From the NCBI RefSeq assembly GCF_003428875.1, contig NZ_QQRS01000005.1, positions 83,456-147,455 of the forward strand: a DNA stretch of 64,000 nucleotides, read 5' to 3'. The stretch is from Planomicrobium okeanokoites (lineage in GTDB: Bacteria; Bacillota; Bacilli; Bacillales_A; Planococcaceae). The number at the start of each line of letters is the position of its first letter. The first letter of the stretch is position 1. The notes beneath the pieces were generated by a model. The model had not been told where the DNA came from. It searched no databases and saw only the letters and a program-made list of their open reading frames with translations. Both the position numbers and the translations under genes were made by a program. Positions 52,568 through 62,439 of the stretch are shown here, piece after piece.

Positions 52568-53707
52568 TTACGGCTTAAGCACAACTTTCGTACACTCGTC
52601 TGTATGATCGTTGAAAATCTGGTAGGCGTCGCTGGCCTGTTCCATCGGCATCACATGGGAAATGATTTCTCGCGGATCGATTTCTCCGCTGTTGATCATT
52701 TCAAAAATCCTCGGCATCAGGTGGACTACCGGCGCCTGTCCCATTTTCATCGTTACATTCCGTTCGAAAATATTGCCAAGCGGGAACATGTTATAAGTTA
52801 ACCCGTATACGCCAGTCAGTTGAATCGTACCGAATTTGCTGACGGCATCTTTTGCAATATCAATGGCACTTAAAGTACCGCCCTGCAGTTTCAGTTTCTG
52901 CTGCGCCGCTTCCATTGGAGATTTCTTGCCATCCATACCAACACAATCGATGACGACTCGCGCTCCGCCTTGGGTAAGGTCATGTATGAATGCGCCTGTA
53001 TTGTCGTGTTGGCTGAAATCGACAATCTCAACATTGTTTATTCTTTTAGCCTTTTCCATACGGTATGGCAATTCATCAACTGCAATGACGCGTGAAGCAC
53101 CTTTCATCCAGGCGAATTTCTGCGCCATCAGCCCTACTGGTCCACAACCCAGAACGACAACGGTGTCGCCTGGTTTAACCCCAGAATTCTCCACACTCCA
53201 ATAGGCAGTAGGAAGAACATCAGACAGGAATAATACTGACTCATCTTCAAGCTCCGATGATTCCGGAATGACAAACGGCATGAAGTTGGCATAAGGCACG
53301 CGCAAGTATTCTGCCTGGCCGCCTGGATAATTGCCATAGCGTTCTGTAAAGCCGAAGTATCCGCCGGTATCAAAGTGAGGATTGCTGTTCGAGTTGTCAC
53401 ATTGGCTTTCCATTTCATGGTTACAGTAGAAACATTGCCCACAGCTCACGTTAAAAGGAATGACGACACGGTCCCCTTTTTTCACTTTAGTGACTTCAGA
53501 ACCGACTTCCTCCACTATCCCCATCGGCTCATGGCCGATGACATAATCCTTATGAGTCGGCAATGCACCCTGATAAATATGCAAGTCGGATCCACAAATC
53601 GCCGTGGAAGTGACTTTAATGATGATATCATCTTTTTTCTGGATCTCCGGATCTTTGACATTTTTCACCTGAATATCTTTCGCACCTTGAAAAGTTACAC
53701 CCTTCAT
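52568..53707 (-). CDS. zinc-dependent alcohol/formaldehyde dehydrogenase-like protein
   Basis: A 379-residue medium-chain dehydrogenase. Catalytic zinc ligands are C38 in ICGSDLHIY and the His/Glu of IGHEPMG (57-63). The structural zinc site CGQCFYCNHEMESQC (about 89-103) is complete. The NAD loop is VLGCGPVGLMA (about 175-185). It belongs to the large glutathione-independent formaldehyde-dehydrogenase-like subgroup (compare AdhB of Bacillus); the real substrate is unknown. GGAGGG precedes the ATG. It is monocistronic. Confidence 0.88.
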   Translation of the reverse strand: MKGVTFQGAKDIQVKNVKDPEIQKKDDIIIKVTSTAICGSDLHIYQGALPTHKDYVIGHEPMGIVEEVGSEVTKVKKGDRVVIPFNVSCGQCFYCNHEMESQCDNSNSNPHFDTGGYFGFTERYGNYPGGQAEYLRVPYANFMPFVIPESSELEDESVLFLSDVLPTAYWSVENSGVKPGDTVVVLGCGPVGLMAQKFAWMKGASRVIAVDELPYRMEKAKRINNVEIVDFSQHDNTGAFIHDLTQGGARVVIDCVGMDGKKSPMEAAQQKLKLQGGTLSAIDIAKDAVSKFGTIQLTGVYGLTYNMFPLGNIFERNVTMKMGQAPVVHLMPRIFEMINSGEIDPREIISHVMPMEQASDAYQIFNDHTDECTKVVLKP

Positions 53708-53763
53708 CTGCTATCCCTCCAGTGAATTTTCAGAATACTATTTCCCTTCCCTTTTCTGGCAAT

Positions 53764-53803
53764 AAAAAAACGTGCCAGTAAAAATTTCCTGGCACGTTTT
53801 TTC
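53764..53803. terminator. intrinsic terminator of the beta-propeller gene
   Basis: A perfect 14-bp stem, AAAAAACGTGCCAG, with a 10-base loop. Confidence 0.92.
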
Positions 53804-53808
53804 TGTAT

Positions 53809-55956
53809 TCAATATTCGATAGTGTCCCTGATTTCAAATGTGTTCAAGTCATAGCTTTTTATTTCGCTGTTGGCGATTGTGAATAGTGAATCTTCAATAT
53901 AAATGATCCGCTGGATGCTGCTGTTCCAATCTTCGTATTGGGCTGAACTTTCCTTCACGAGATCCGCCGTCTGTTCGATGCCTTCTGGAGTGATTGTATA
54001 GATCATCGCCCCTTCGCCCTCGAATTCAATGTAGTCCCCGTTGGTTTCGCTATAGAGGGAAACCGGGAAGCCGAAGAGACTTTTCTCCTGATGGGTGAAC
54101 AATGCTTTATGATCGTATTGCAGGGCGGAACTGGTTCCCTGCCCGCCAATCACTTCCGTATCTTTTTCCACCGGGTTGCTGAAATCGCTGACATCGAATA
54201 AAGAGATTTTCATGCCTCCTGTAACCACCCGCGCTTCTCCTTCTTTGGAGGATTCCACTTTCGTATCGGAACCAAAACCGATAAGGTGGTCTTCACCCAA
54301 TGGATGCAGGTAATTGGAGAAACCGGGTATTTTCAACTCTCCCAACACCTGAGGCGAAGACGGCACCGCTACATCGATGACAAATAAAGGATCTGTTTCC
54401 TTGAAAGTCACCATATAAGCTTTATCTCCCATGAAGCGGGCTGAATAGATCCTTTCGCCTTTCGCCAGGTCTTCGACTGATCCTACCTGCTCCATACCGC
54501 CATCCATGATGAAGAGATGGTTTTTTGAAGGCGAGGCTTCATCCCATGCCACCCCTTCAGTAGTTACAATTCTGAAAAAGCCGTTGTATTCGTCCATCGA
54601 AAATTGATTCAGCAAAGATCCTTTCACTTCAGTGGAAGCAAGGAAAGTGATATCTGTTTTCTCCAATGCAAATTTAAAGATTTCGGTGTTCGCCAATTGT
54701 GGAATCCAAATGTCCATAGACATATTGTCTTCCGTTTCCTCTTCATCCATCGGCACATAAGCTGAAGCTGTCAAATAAAGGTTTTCCTTCGTCATATAGA
54801 GCTGCTCACTGCCGCCGAGAAAGCCTTCTGTCGATACTTCATTTTCTTCCGGATCAGACAGATCGATAGCAGAAACTATGCTGTAACTGCCTTCCATGGT
54901 ACCCGGCAGAATAGAGATCCGGTCGTATGGCAAAGCGGAAAATTTATTTCCATTTTTCGAATCGAAAATCATCGGGCGAAGTTCGACATCATCCTCTTCC
55001 TCCATCATCCAAATATCCGGATAATTATTCGTTACGTAATAGAGGATACCGTCTGTGAGTCTCGCACCGTTCAAATTTCCTTCCGTTCCAACTTTCCGCA
55101 GCAGCCGTGGTGAAGCCGGATCGCTGATGTCATAAAGAATAACGCTGGTCAAGGATATATGCGGAGCTATTTCCGCGTCGACTTTCCCTTCCATTGGCGC
55201 CACGCCGTACTGGCTGCCCATCACCACCAAAATGTCTTCTGACAGGAATAATTGCTGTGGATACATTTCCGGCTCCAGCAATAATTCCGCGCCTTCCGTC
55301 AAATCATCGGGATTCCGCGCATCCGTTATCAGCACTCTTGAATCGCTGATCGAATAAATATATGAGCCATCCGTTTTTACGAGATCCGCTTCATCAACCC
55401 CTTCCACCTGGTTATTGGTGGAAGAGTGATTGCCGCTTTCGCCTGATCCGGCTGAATCACTGGCAGCCGATTCTTCAGTCGCCATTCCGGAACCTTCACC
55501 GAAAGCACCATATCGCTCATTGTTTTTCTGCAGTTCGAGCAATTGTTTAAAATATGCTTTCAGTTCTTCTTCATTGGACAACGCGGTAATTTCTTCCTGA
55601 ACCGAAAATTCCACTTGACTGCTGGCAAGGCTTTTCAGGAACTTACCTTTTATCGCTGATTTTTTCACATGCAGGATGTATTGCCCTGTTGAAATTTCTG
55701 GTATTTCAAGGGTCTTTCCGTTTTCCAGAAGTGTCATTTCGACATCAACCGGCTCTTCTTCTGCGTCCGTCAGATAAATATGCCCTTTTTCAATAGCATC
55801 AGAATGGAGCGGGGAAGAAAAGTTGGCTCTCCACCCTTGTTCTGCCAATGCAATGGATGAGGCGCTTATCGACACTTTATCAATCATGAAAGCAAAACCG
55901 ATTCCTATAGCGGCTATAAGTGCAGCCGCAATGAGCCATAAACTTCTTTTCTTCAT
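53809..55956 (-). CDS. membrane-anchored beta-propeller domain protein
   Basis: A 715-residue protein. The N-terminal hydrophobic segment (about 5-25) acts as a signal anchor. Residues 30-120 look like a Big/SbsA-type Ig domain. A Ser/Gly-rich linker (about 155-185) leads to a large C-terminal beta-propeller domain starting at NNQVEGVDEADLVKTDG, the signature of the Beta_propel (PF09826-type) family. No catalytic residues are known in this family; it is often exported and may be a protease inhibitor-like or scaffold protein. An AAGGACG site precedes the ATG. It is monocistronic. Confidence 0.85.
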   Translation of the reverse strand: MKKRSLWLIAAALIAAIGIGFAFMIDKVSISASSIALAEQGWRANFSSPLHSDAIEKGHIYLTDAEEEPVDVEMTLLENGKTLEIPEISTGQYILHVKKSAIKGKFLKSLASSQVEFSVQEEITALSNEEELKAYFKQLLELQKNNERYGAFGEGSGMATEESAASDSAGSGESGNHSSTNNQVEGVDEADLVKTDGSYIYSISDSRVLITDARNPDDLTEGAELLLEPEMYPQQLFLSEDILVVMGSQYGVAPMEGKVDAEIAPHISLTSVILYDISDPASPRLLRKVGTEGNLNGARLTDGILYYVTNNYPDIWMMEEEDDVELRPMIFDSKNGNKFSALPYDRISILPGTMEGSYSIVSAIDLSDPEENEVSTEGFLGGSEQLYMTKENLYLTASAYVPMDEEETEDNMSMDIWIPQLANTEIFKFALEKTDITFLASTEVKGSLLNQFSMDEYNGFFRIVTTEGVAWDEASPSKNHLFIMDGGMEQVGSVEDLAKGERIYSARFMGDKAYMVTFKETDPLFVIDVAVPSSPQVLGELKIPGFSNYLHPLGEDHLIGFGSDTKVESSKEGEARVVTGGMKISLFDVSDFSNPVEKDTEVIGGQGTSSALQYDHKALFTHQEKSLFGFPVSLYSETNGDYIEFEGEGAMIYTITPEGIEQTADLVKESSAQYEDWNSSIQRIIYIEDSLFTIANSEIKSYDLNTFEIRDTIEY

Positions 55957-56025
55957 GTATCATCCACGTCCTTTCTGTCTGCTTTTACTTTATTAGACAG
56001 ACATATTACAGAAAAGTTACAGAAT

Positions 56026-57207
56026 TTATATAATTTCTCTGATTAAGTTCCGAAACTTCCCGGAATAGGCCTCCAGACCGCCATCCCGCTTTATGCCGCC
56101 TTGTGCCAGACTCTCAGTTCCGCCCACTTTGCCGCCCGCGTCTTCGATAATTTTTCCGAGAACACACTTCATATCGCCTGGTGCATTTTCGCCTTTGGCG
56201 CAGACAAAGCGTTCATTTCCTTCTTCCGAAATAAAGAAGAACAAGTAAAGAGAAGGGTTATTTTCTGCTGTCAGTTTCGCCAATTGCAGAACGTCTTTGA
56301 AGGGCCGTCCACTGAAATCCATGATCAGCTGGTTTCCATCCGGTTTAAATTTTTCCGCTTCAAGTTTCAAATACTCAAGCGAGATGGTTCTCAATTGTTT
56401 TTCCTTGGTTTTCCTGTCATTCAGAACAGCTTCAGCCGCTTCCGGCAATTCAGCCGCCGGCGCGTTCAAACTATTTGTCAATTGATCGGCTATTGATTGC
56501 AGCAAATCAAAATGTGCCATTGCGCGTTTTCCGGCTAGAAAGTAAACGCGCGTGCCGCCTTTCGCTTTTTCGGTGCGGATAATTTTCAGCAGACCCAATT
56601 CAGCAGTGTTATGTAAATGCGTGCCTCCGCAGGCATTTAGATCGATGTCCGCTATTTTTACAAGCCGGATATCCCCTTCGACTTCCGGCTTTTTGCGCAG
56701 TTTCATTTTTGATGCCTGTTCTTGTGTCACCCACTCTGTTTCTACAGGGATCTGCCTATAAATCAGTGAATTCACTTTCTGCTCAATGCTACGTACTTGT
56801 TCTTTGCTTATTTTCGGGACATCCAGGTCAATCGAAACTTTTTCCGCCCCCAGATGGAAGCTTTTCGTCGCCATGCCCAATTCATCCTCGAATACGGCGC
56901 TCAGCAGATGCTGGCCTGTATGCTGCTGCATATGATCGAAGCGGCGCTCCCAGTCGATTATTAATTCATATTCGCCATTATTCAATTTGTCGGCAGTATA
57001 ATGCCGTATCTCTCCATTGATTATCTGCACATCCGTCACTTCTGTCTGACCGATCATTCCTGTATCGGCTGGCTGTCCCCCACCCTCAGGATAAAAGCAG
57101 CTGCGGTCGAGCGTTGCATAATTCCCTTTTTCATCGGTGCCATGGGCTATTACTTTAGCCGTTGCCGTCTGTATAGCGGCGTCCTGGTAATAAATCCTGT
57201 CCGTCAT
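56026..57207 (-). CDS. alanyl-tRNA editing protein (AlaX, long form)
   Basis: A 393-residue free-standing homologue of the AlaRS editing domain, which clears Ser or Gly wrongly loaded on tRNA-Ala. Zinc motifs are HTGQHLL (about 96-102) and CGGTHLHNT (about 195-203). A DHHA1-like C-terminal domain (about 250-393, ending GGTESLAQGGIKRDG) makes it the long AlaX form. The start ATG has GGGAG upstream. It is divergent from the lipid kinase gene. Confidence 0.9.
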   Translation of the reverse strand: MTDRIYYQDAAIQTATAKVIAHGTDEKGNYATLDRSCFYPEGGGQPADTGMIGQTEVTDVQIINGEIRHYTADKLNNGEYELIIDWERRFDHMQQHTGQHLLSAVFEDELGMATKSFHLGAEKVSIDLDVPKISKEQVRSIEQKVNSLIYRQIPVETEWVTQEQASKMKLRKKPEVEGDIRLVKIADIDLNACGGTHLHNTAELGLLKIIRTEKAKGGTRVYFLAGKRAMAHFDLLQSIADQLTNSLNAPAAELPEAAEAVLNDRKTKEKQLRTISLEYLKLEAEKFKPDGNQLIMDFSGRPFKDVLQLAKLTAENNPSLYLFFFISEEGNERFVCAKGENAPGDMKCVLGKIIEDAGGKVGGTESLAQGGIKRDGGLEAYSGKFRNLIREII

Positions 57208-57313
57208 TCCATCAACTCCCAGATTATTTTTTCATGAGTATCATTCTGTATTGTTTATTGATAAGCTTCCAGTGGAAATGTATTTAATAAGAGTAGTTTA
57301 AGGAGGATTTACC

Positions 57314-58225
57314 GTGCCGAAATTTAAGCATTCAGTTTTATTGTATAACGGACAGGCAGGGGCGTCCACGGCAGACTCCGTCATCTCGATGACCGCGCCT
57401 GCTTTAGCGGCTGTTTCTGAAAAACTGGAACTTATCCAGACGAACAGCCCCGAAGAATTGAGAGCTGCCTGCAGAACATTGGCAGCTGACACAGACGCGC
57501 TGTTTGTCGCCGGTGGAGACGGCACAATCCATGACGCTGTGCAGGCGCTGTCCGACGTGTCCGAACCTCCGCCGCTGGGCATTATTCCGAGCGGTACATG
57601 CAACGATTTTGCGCGAACTCTTGATATCCCGATGGACTTGACCCTGGCTGCGGAAGAATTGGCTGGCGGAGTGATAAAAGGAATTGATGCAGCGAGTATC
57701 AACGGCCATTCTTTCCTGAATTTCGCGGGTATCGGGATTATCACAGATGCTTCAACAAATATTGATATCCAGTTCAAGGAACGTTACGGCAAGTTGAGTT
57801 ATTTCATGAGCGGGCTGCAGTCCATGCGGCAAACCGAACCATTTCCCATCCATTTGAGTGTTGACGGCGTAAGGCATGAAGAGAATGGCGTACTCGCACT
57901 TGTCATGAACGGAAAATCGATCGGGACCCATTCTTTTCCAATGGATTCAATCGACCCTTCCGATGGACTTCTCGATGTCTTTATCATTCAAAATTCTTCG
58001 ATTTCCGCTATTTTGGAATGGTTTTCATTGTCCAAACCAGACGTCCCTATCGAAGAACTTGCCCATATCCGTCATTACCAAGGGACACGTGTAGGCATTG
58101 AAACAGACGAGCCATTGGACATCGACACGGATGGGGAGATCTATTTGAAAACTCCGGCTGATATTGAAATCCTCCCCCAAAAACTGAAAATGTTCGTCCC
58201 AACCCCTCTTGAAATGGAGGGGTGA
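57314..58225 (+). CDS. diacylglycerol/lipid kinase family protein (YegS/DgkB type)
   Basis: A 303-residue kinase. The nucleotide motif GGDGTIHDAVQAL is at about 65-77, and the second conserved loop GIIPSGTCNDFAR at about 88-100. The C-terminal beta domain ends with DTDGEIYLKTPADIEI. The start is a GTG after AGGAGG. The family phosphorylates diacylglycerol or related lipids with ATP. It resembles the housekeeping DgkB but is shorter in motif conservation, so the exact lipid is open. Confidence 0.88.
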   Translation: MPKFKHSVLLYNGQAGASTADSVISMTAPALAAVSEKLELIQTNSPEELRAACRTLAADTDALFVAGGDGTIHDAVQALSDVSEPPPLGIIPSGTCNDFARTLDIPMDLTLAAEELAGGVIKGIDAASINGHSFLNFAGIGIITDASTNIDIQFKERYGKLSYFMSGLQSMRQTEPFPIHLSVDGVRHEENGVLALVMNGKSIGTHSFPMDSIDPSDGLLDVFIIQNSSISAILEWFSLSKPDVPIEELAHIRHYQGTRVGIETDEPLDIDTDGEIYLKTPADIEILPQKLKMFVPTPLEMEG

Positions 58226-58230
58226 ACGAA

Positions 58231-58273
58231 AAAAAGAGGCCGCAAAGAAGTTCTTTTCTTTGCGGCCTCTTTC
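58231..58273. terminator. bidirectional intrinsic terminator
   Basis: A 17-bp stem, AAAGAGGCCGCAAAGAA and complement, between the convergent lipid kinase gene and the lysine operon. Confidence 0.93.
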
Positions 58274-58298
58274 TATTATTATGCTTTAGCAATACTCG

Positions 58299-59492
58299 TC
58301 AATTTTCAAATGGCCATTTCGGCAGCATTTTGTTCAAATCTTTATCTTCTCTCATACCCAATACATATTCCGCCTGCATGATTGTATGAATTTCACGGGT
58401 GCCTTCATAAATCACCGGCGCTTTTGAATTCCGCAAAAAGCGAGCGACTGGATATTCATCCGAATAGCCGTAAGCCCCGTGGATTTGGACTGCGTCGTCG
58501 GCTGCTTTGTTAGCGAAATCACAAGCCTGCCATTTTGCGAGGGATGTCTCCCTTGTGTTCCTGACGCCTTGATTCTTCAGCTCACCTGCCCGGTATACCA
58601 ATAAGCGGCTCATTTGATACCCCGCTTCCATGCGCGCCAGCATCTGCTGCACCAGTTGGTGTTCACCTATCAATTTTCCGAATGTCGAACGGGTGCGGCA
58701 GTATTTTACACTTTCCTCCATACATGCACTGATCAAGCCGCATGCTCCCGCCGCTACTGTAAAACGGCCGTTATCCAGAGAAGCCATCGCTATCTTGAAG
58801 CCTTCTCCTTCTTCGCCCAACCTATTGCCGGCTGGTATGCGAACATCTTCAAAAAATAATTCACCTGTATTTCCTGCGCGAATCCCATATTTGCCCTTGA
58901 TGGCTTTGGAGGAAAATCCTTCACGGTCACGCTCAACAATAAAAGCGCTTATGCCTTGATGTTTTTTGGCTTTATCCGTATAAGCGAAAACGATGAAATG
59001 ATCAGCCGAATCACATAATGATATCCAGGTCTTTTGTCCGTTCAAGATATAATCTTCACCGTCCCGGACAGCCGTACTTGAAATTGCAGCTACATCTGAA
59101 CCAGCTCCAGGTTCGGTCAGTCCGAAACCTCCGATTTTTTCGCCTGTCGCCTGCGGAATTAAAAATTTCCTCTTCTGTTCTTCTGTCCCCCATTGAAGGA
59201 TCGTCAGCGAATTCAATCCGATATGAACGGAGACAGCCGTCCGAAAAGTCGTGTCGCCTCTTTCCAATTCTTCACAGACAATTGCAAGGGAGTTATAATC
59301 CATCCCGCTTCCCCCATATTCTTCAGGAATACAAACGCCCATCAGCCCAAGCTCTGCCAGCCGTTTCCAAATGATCGGATCAAAGCCGCCTTTACTGTCC
59401 CATTCTCCTATATGAGGAAGGATTTCGTTGTCCACGAATTGCCTGACAGTCTTTCTTAATAATGTTTGTTCTTCTGTAAAGCTGAAGTCCAT
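58299..59492 (-). CDS. acyl-CoA dehydrogenase, possibly glutaryl-CoA dehydrogenase
   Basis: A 397-residue FAD enzyme that introduces a trans double bond into acyl-CoA. The FAD/substrate motif is GFGLTEPGAGSDVA (about 128-141), and the catalytic base is Glu363 in VIYEGTREI. The helix ELERGDTTFRTAVSVHIG has an Arg at the place where glutaryl-CoA dehydrogenases bind the distal carboxylate. As last gene of the lysine operon (25 bases after lysDH), glutaryl-CoA is a sensible substrate, but ordinary acyl-CoA cannot be excluded. GGAGG precedes the ATG. Confidence 0.85.
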   Translation of the reverse strand: MDFSFTEEQTLLRKTVRQFVDNEILPHIGEWDSKGGFDPIIWKRLAELGLMGVCIPEEYGGSGMDYNSLAIVCEELERGDTTFRTAVSVHIGLNSLTILQWGTEEQKRKFLIPQATGEKIGGFGLTEPGAGSDVAAISSTAVRDGEDYILNGQKTWISLCDSADHFIVFAYTDKAKKHQGISAFIVERDREGFSSKAIKGKYGIRAGNTGELFFEDVRIPAGNRLGEEGEGFKIAMASLDNGRFTVAAGACGLISACMEESVKYCRTRSTFGKLIGEHQLVQQMLARMEAGYQMSRLLVYRAGELKNQGVRNTRETSLAKWQACDFANKAADDAVQIHGAYGYSDEYPVARFLRNSKAPVIYEGTREIHTIMQAEYVLGMREDKDLNKMLPKWPFEN

Positions 59493-59517
59493 ATGAAAAC
59501 CTCCAGACGCTTTTTTC

Positions 59518-60684
59518 TTATTGCTGAAATGCTGTCCGCTGCACTGTCTCTTTTATTTCAACTCCGCGCTTTGCCATCTCCTTGATGTATTCATCGCCCG
59601 GAACGATAAGTTCCGGTGGATATGAACCACGCTTATCGATTAAGCCTGTGCCAATCATCTGTGCAACTGCGGAAATGGTAAAAGCAGTCGCCCGGGCCAT
59701 CGCTGTCACTCCTGACTGGCGATCTTTTTTTGTTACCATGTTATAGGTGCAGGTTATCCCCTCATCATCTTTTGTACCGGATACCGTTATCCTGAGCACG
59801 ACTGCATCTTCTTTCTCTCCGAGTTCGGTAATCGGGGTTAGAACTTCCCTCAGAACATCACGTATTTTAACTTTTCGCCCGTCTACTGTGACCGTTTTCT
59901 CGCGATCTGTGAATCCGAGGTCGACAAGCAATTGAAATTTTTCCGCGTGCCCTTTATAACGAAGAGTCTTATATTCCAAGTTGTCGATATCACTGAACGT
60001 TTCTGTCATTGTTGATGTTCCGCCAGAAGTATGGAAAGCTTCCAGCTCGCCGAATTCTTCAAACTCGACATGTTCGATTTCAGAAAGCGAAGGAACTTCC
60101 AATAATTTTCCTTCCCGCAGGACATGCGAAGGATCTGTGTAATGGTCAAAAACCCCATCTAATGAAAAAACGTGATTATACTGAAGCGGCGGTTCCGGAT
60201 GGACAGGTATGCCGCCTACCAATATTTTGATATCACTGACCCGGTCCAGTTTGCCTGCCCCATAGCCGGTGATGATGTTGATCATACCAGGAGCCACGCC
60301 AAGATCCGGAATAAGTGTCACGCCTTTTTCAAGAGCTTTTTCATGAAGGTTCAAAACGGCATCGGTAGCGCCCCCGATATGTCCACCCAGGTCAACAGCG
60401 TGAACGCCGCATTCAACTGCAATTTCCGCTACCTTGACATTGAACGTGTAGAAAAGGGCATTGATTACAACATCCGCTCGGGAAATAACCGATATCAGCG
60501 ATTGATCGTCATTCGCATCCAGATGGAGCACTTCCAGCTTGTCATTGTTCAGTGTCTCCTTGAAAATTTCCGCTTTACCAGTGTCGACGTCCGCCAGATA
60601 AACTTTTTCCACTTCTTCATTTTGGATAAGATCGCCTGCAGCCTGCTTGCCCATGAGCCCCGCACCTAACACAGCTACTTTCAT
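59518..60684 (-). CDS. L-lysine 6-dehydrogenase
   Basis: A 388-residue NAD enzyme of the saccharopine-dehydrogenase family that oxidatively deaminates the epsilon-amino group of lysine to 2-aminoadipate 6-semialdehyde. The nucleotide loop GAGLMG is at 7-12. Long segments such as [31 protein letters not shown] and [11 protein letters not shown] agree with the characterised Geobacillus lysine dehydrogenase as I recall it. It follows the aldehyde dehydrogenase gene by 22 bases. The semialdehyde it makes is the substrate of that enzyme. Confidence 0.88.
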   Translation of the reverse strand: MKVAVLGAGLMGKQAAGDLIQNEEVEKVYLADVDTGKAEIFKETLNNDKLEVLHLDANDDQSLISVISRADVVINALFYTFNVKVAEIAVECGVHAVDLGGHIGGATDAVLNLHEKALEKGVTLIPDLGVAPGMINIITGYGAGKLDRVSDIKILVGGIPVHPEPPLQYNHVFSLDGVFDHYTDPSHVLREGKLLEVPSLSEIEHVEFEEFGELEAFHTSGGTSTMTETFSDIDNLEYKTLRYKGHAEKFQLLVDLGFTDREKTVTVDGRKVKIRDVLREVLTPITELGEKEDAVVLRITVSGTKDDEGITCTYNMVTKKDRQSGVTAMARATAFTISAVAQMIGTGLIDKRGSYPPELIVPGDEYIKEMAKRGVEIKETVQRTAFQQ

Positions 60685-60706
60685 CTTGGGTCAGCCCCTT
60701 TCCTGT

Positions 60707-62188
60707 TTAAATTTCGTTATCTATTTGTGCCCGTTGCAATTTACCGCTGAAATCCACGTAGACAGATTTCCATTCAGTAAAGACATCGAGCGCCGCCACA
60801 CCTGAATCACGGTGGCCGTTGCCAGTCCCTTTCGTACCGCCGAATGGCAAATGGATTTCTGCTCCGGTCGTACCTGCATTTATATAGACAATGCCCGTAT
60901 CCAAATCACGTTGCGCTTTAAATGCCCGATTCACGTCCTGCGTATAAATCGAACTCGACAGTCCATAAATGACACCGTTATTCACTTCGATGGCCGCTTC
61001 AAAAGAGTCCACTTCAATAATGGAAATGACAGGGCCGAAGATTTCTTCCTGGGCTATGCGCATGGAAGCTGCCACATTCGTAAACAATGTCGGTGCGTAA
61101 TAGTTTCCTTTATCGTAATGGCCGCCAGTCAGGATCTCTCCCCCCGCAAGAAGCACAGCGCCTTCCTGTTTCCCAATTTCAATATACGAATGGATTTTTT
61201 CAAGTGCTTTTTTATTGATCACCGGCCCCACTTTGATGCTTTCATCCGTACCATCGCCAATCGTCAGGCTTTTCATTTTCTCCAGAAGCCTGTCCTGCAG
61301 TTCTTCTTTCGCTTCTCTATGCACAATAACGCGGCTGCAAGCGGTGCAACGCTGGCCCGCTGTTCCAAAAGCGCTCCATAATATGCCTTCAACCGCCAGG
61401 TCCAAATCGGCGTCTTCCATGACAATCACTGCATTCTTGCCACCCATTTCCAATGAAACTTTTTTCAGGTTCCGCCCCCCGAGTTCAGCCACTTTTCTTC
61501 CTGTTTCGGTCGAACCGGTAAATGAAATGACTCTTATATCTGGATGCTCGATCATAGCGGTACCCACTTCCGACCCTGTGCCGAAAACGATATTGGCGAC
61601 TCCATCCGGAAGACCAGCTTCAGCAAATATCTTGCTCATTTCATAAGCCATCATCGGTGTCTCTGTTGCCGGTTTCCATAAAAAAGTATTTCCTGCCACA
61701 ATAGCCGGGAAAGACTTCCATGTAGCAATTGCCACTGGAAAGTTCCATGGCGTTATCAAGCCGACAATACCAATTGGTGCACGGACACTCATTGCAAATT
61801 TATCCGACAGCTCGGAAGGCGTCGTTTCGCCAAATAATCTCCGTCCCTCGCCTGCCATATAAAAAGCCATATCGATTCCTTCCTGCACTTCACCTCGGCC
61901 TTCTTCAATCACTTTACCCATTTCTTTTGTCAGAACTTGCGCCAGATGTTCTTTGCGCTCTTTCATAATCCGGCCAATTTCATATAAATACGACGCCCGC
62001 TTTGGCGCCGGAACTTTCGCCCATGTTTTTTGAGCCGCTTTGGCTGCCTTTGCAGCTCTATCGACATCTGATGCACCAGACAGTTGAACTTGCGCCAGTT
62101 CTTTGCCTGTCGCCGGATTCAATACGGCTGTGAATTGAAGATTTTTAGCATCCTGCCATTTGCCGTCCACATAATTAGTTAACTTCAT
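60707..62188 (-). CDS. aldehyde dehydrogenase (likely aminoadipate-semialdehyde)
   Basis: A 493-residue NAD(P) aldehyde dehydrogenase. Catalytic Cys281 is in GQRCTAC, the general base Glu247 in LEMGGKN, and the cofactor loop ISFTGSTETG is at about 221-230. The start is the ATG of MKLTNYVDGK seven bases after AAAGGAGG; upstream in-frame ATGs are poorer. It is first in an operon with lysine 6-dehydrogenase and an acyl-CoA dehydrogenase, so oxidation of aminoadipate semialdehyde to aminoadipate is the most likely reaction. A consensus cre lies just upstream. Confidence 0.88.
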   Translation of the reverse strand: MKLTNYVDGKWQDAKNLQFTAVLNPATGKELAQVQLSGASDVDRAAKAAKAAQKTWAKVPAPKRASYLYEIGRIMKERKEHLAQVLTKEMGKVIEEGRGEVQEGIDMAFYMAGEGRRLFGETTPSELSDKFAMSVRAPIGIVGLITPWNFPVAIATWKSFPAIVAGNTFLWKPATETPMMAYEMSKIFAEAGLPDGVANIVFGTGSEVGTAMIEHPDIRVISFTGSTETGRKVAELGGRNLKKVSLEMGGKNAVIVMEDADLDLAVEGILWSAFGTAGQRCTACSRVIVHREAKEELQDRLLEKMKSLTIGDGTDESIKVGPVINKKALEKIHSYIEIGKQEGAVLLAGGEILTGGHYDKGNYYAPTLFTNVAASMRIAQEEIFGPVISIIEVDSFEAAIEVNNGVIYGLSSSIYTQDVNRAFKAQRDLDTGIVYINAGTTGAEIHLPFGGTKGTGNGHRDSGVAALDVFTEWKSVYVDFSGKLQRAQIDNEI

Positions 62189-62221
62189 TTTCATTCCTCC
62201 TTTATAAATGGTCCGCATAAA

Positions 62222-62235
62222 AGAAAGCGCTTACA
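62222..62235 (-). promoter_or_regulatory. cre site (CcpA operator) of the lysine-degradation operon
   Basis: The minus strand reads TGTAAGCGCTTTCT, matching TGWAANCGNTNWCA at all but the last base. It lies 34-47 bases before the aldehyde dehydrogenase start, a place where bound CcpA would block transcription. Confidence 0.75.
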
Positions 62236-62388
62236 AATCCATTATTTCACATTAAGCTATAAATTCACAGGTGGATTGAAAAAAATATTGAATTTTCTAA
62301 ATTTAAATTTTCGGTTCAATTTTTCTCATGAATCCAGTTTTATTTCCATGCATAAAGTATCATTTTATTCTGCAAAGCCCAAAATGTA

Positions 62389-62417
62389 TTGACACTTACG
62401 GAACGTCATAGTCTAAT
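62389..62417 (+). promoter_or_regulatory. MerR-type promoter/operator of the TipAS regulator
   Basis: TTGACA (62389-62394) is followed by the imperfect dyad CTTACG-GAA-CGTCATAG. The -10 is TCTAAT at 17 bases or TAATCA at 19 bases. A dyad inside a long spacer is typical of MerR-family activation and suggests autoregulation. Confidence 0.65.
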
Positions 62418-62439
62418 CATATGGAAGAGGTGATTAATT

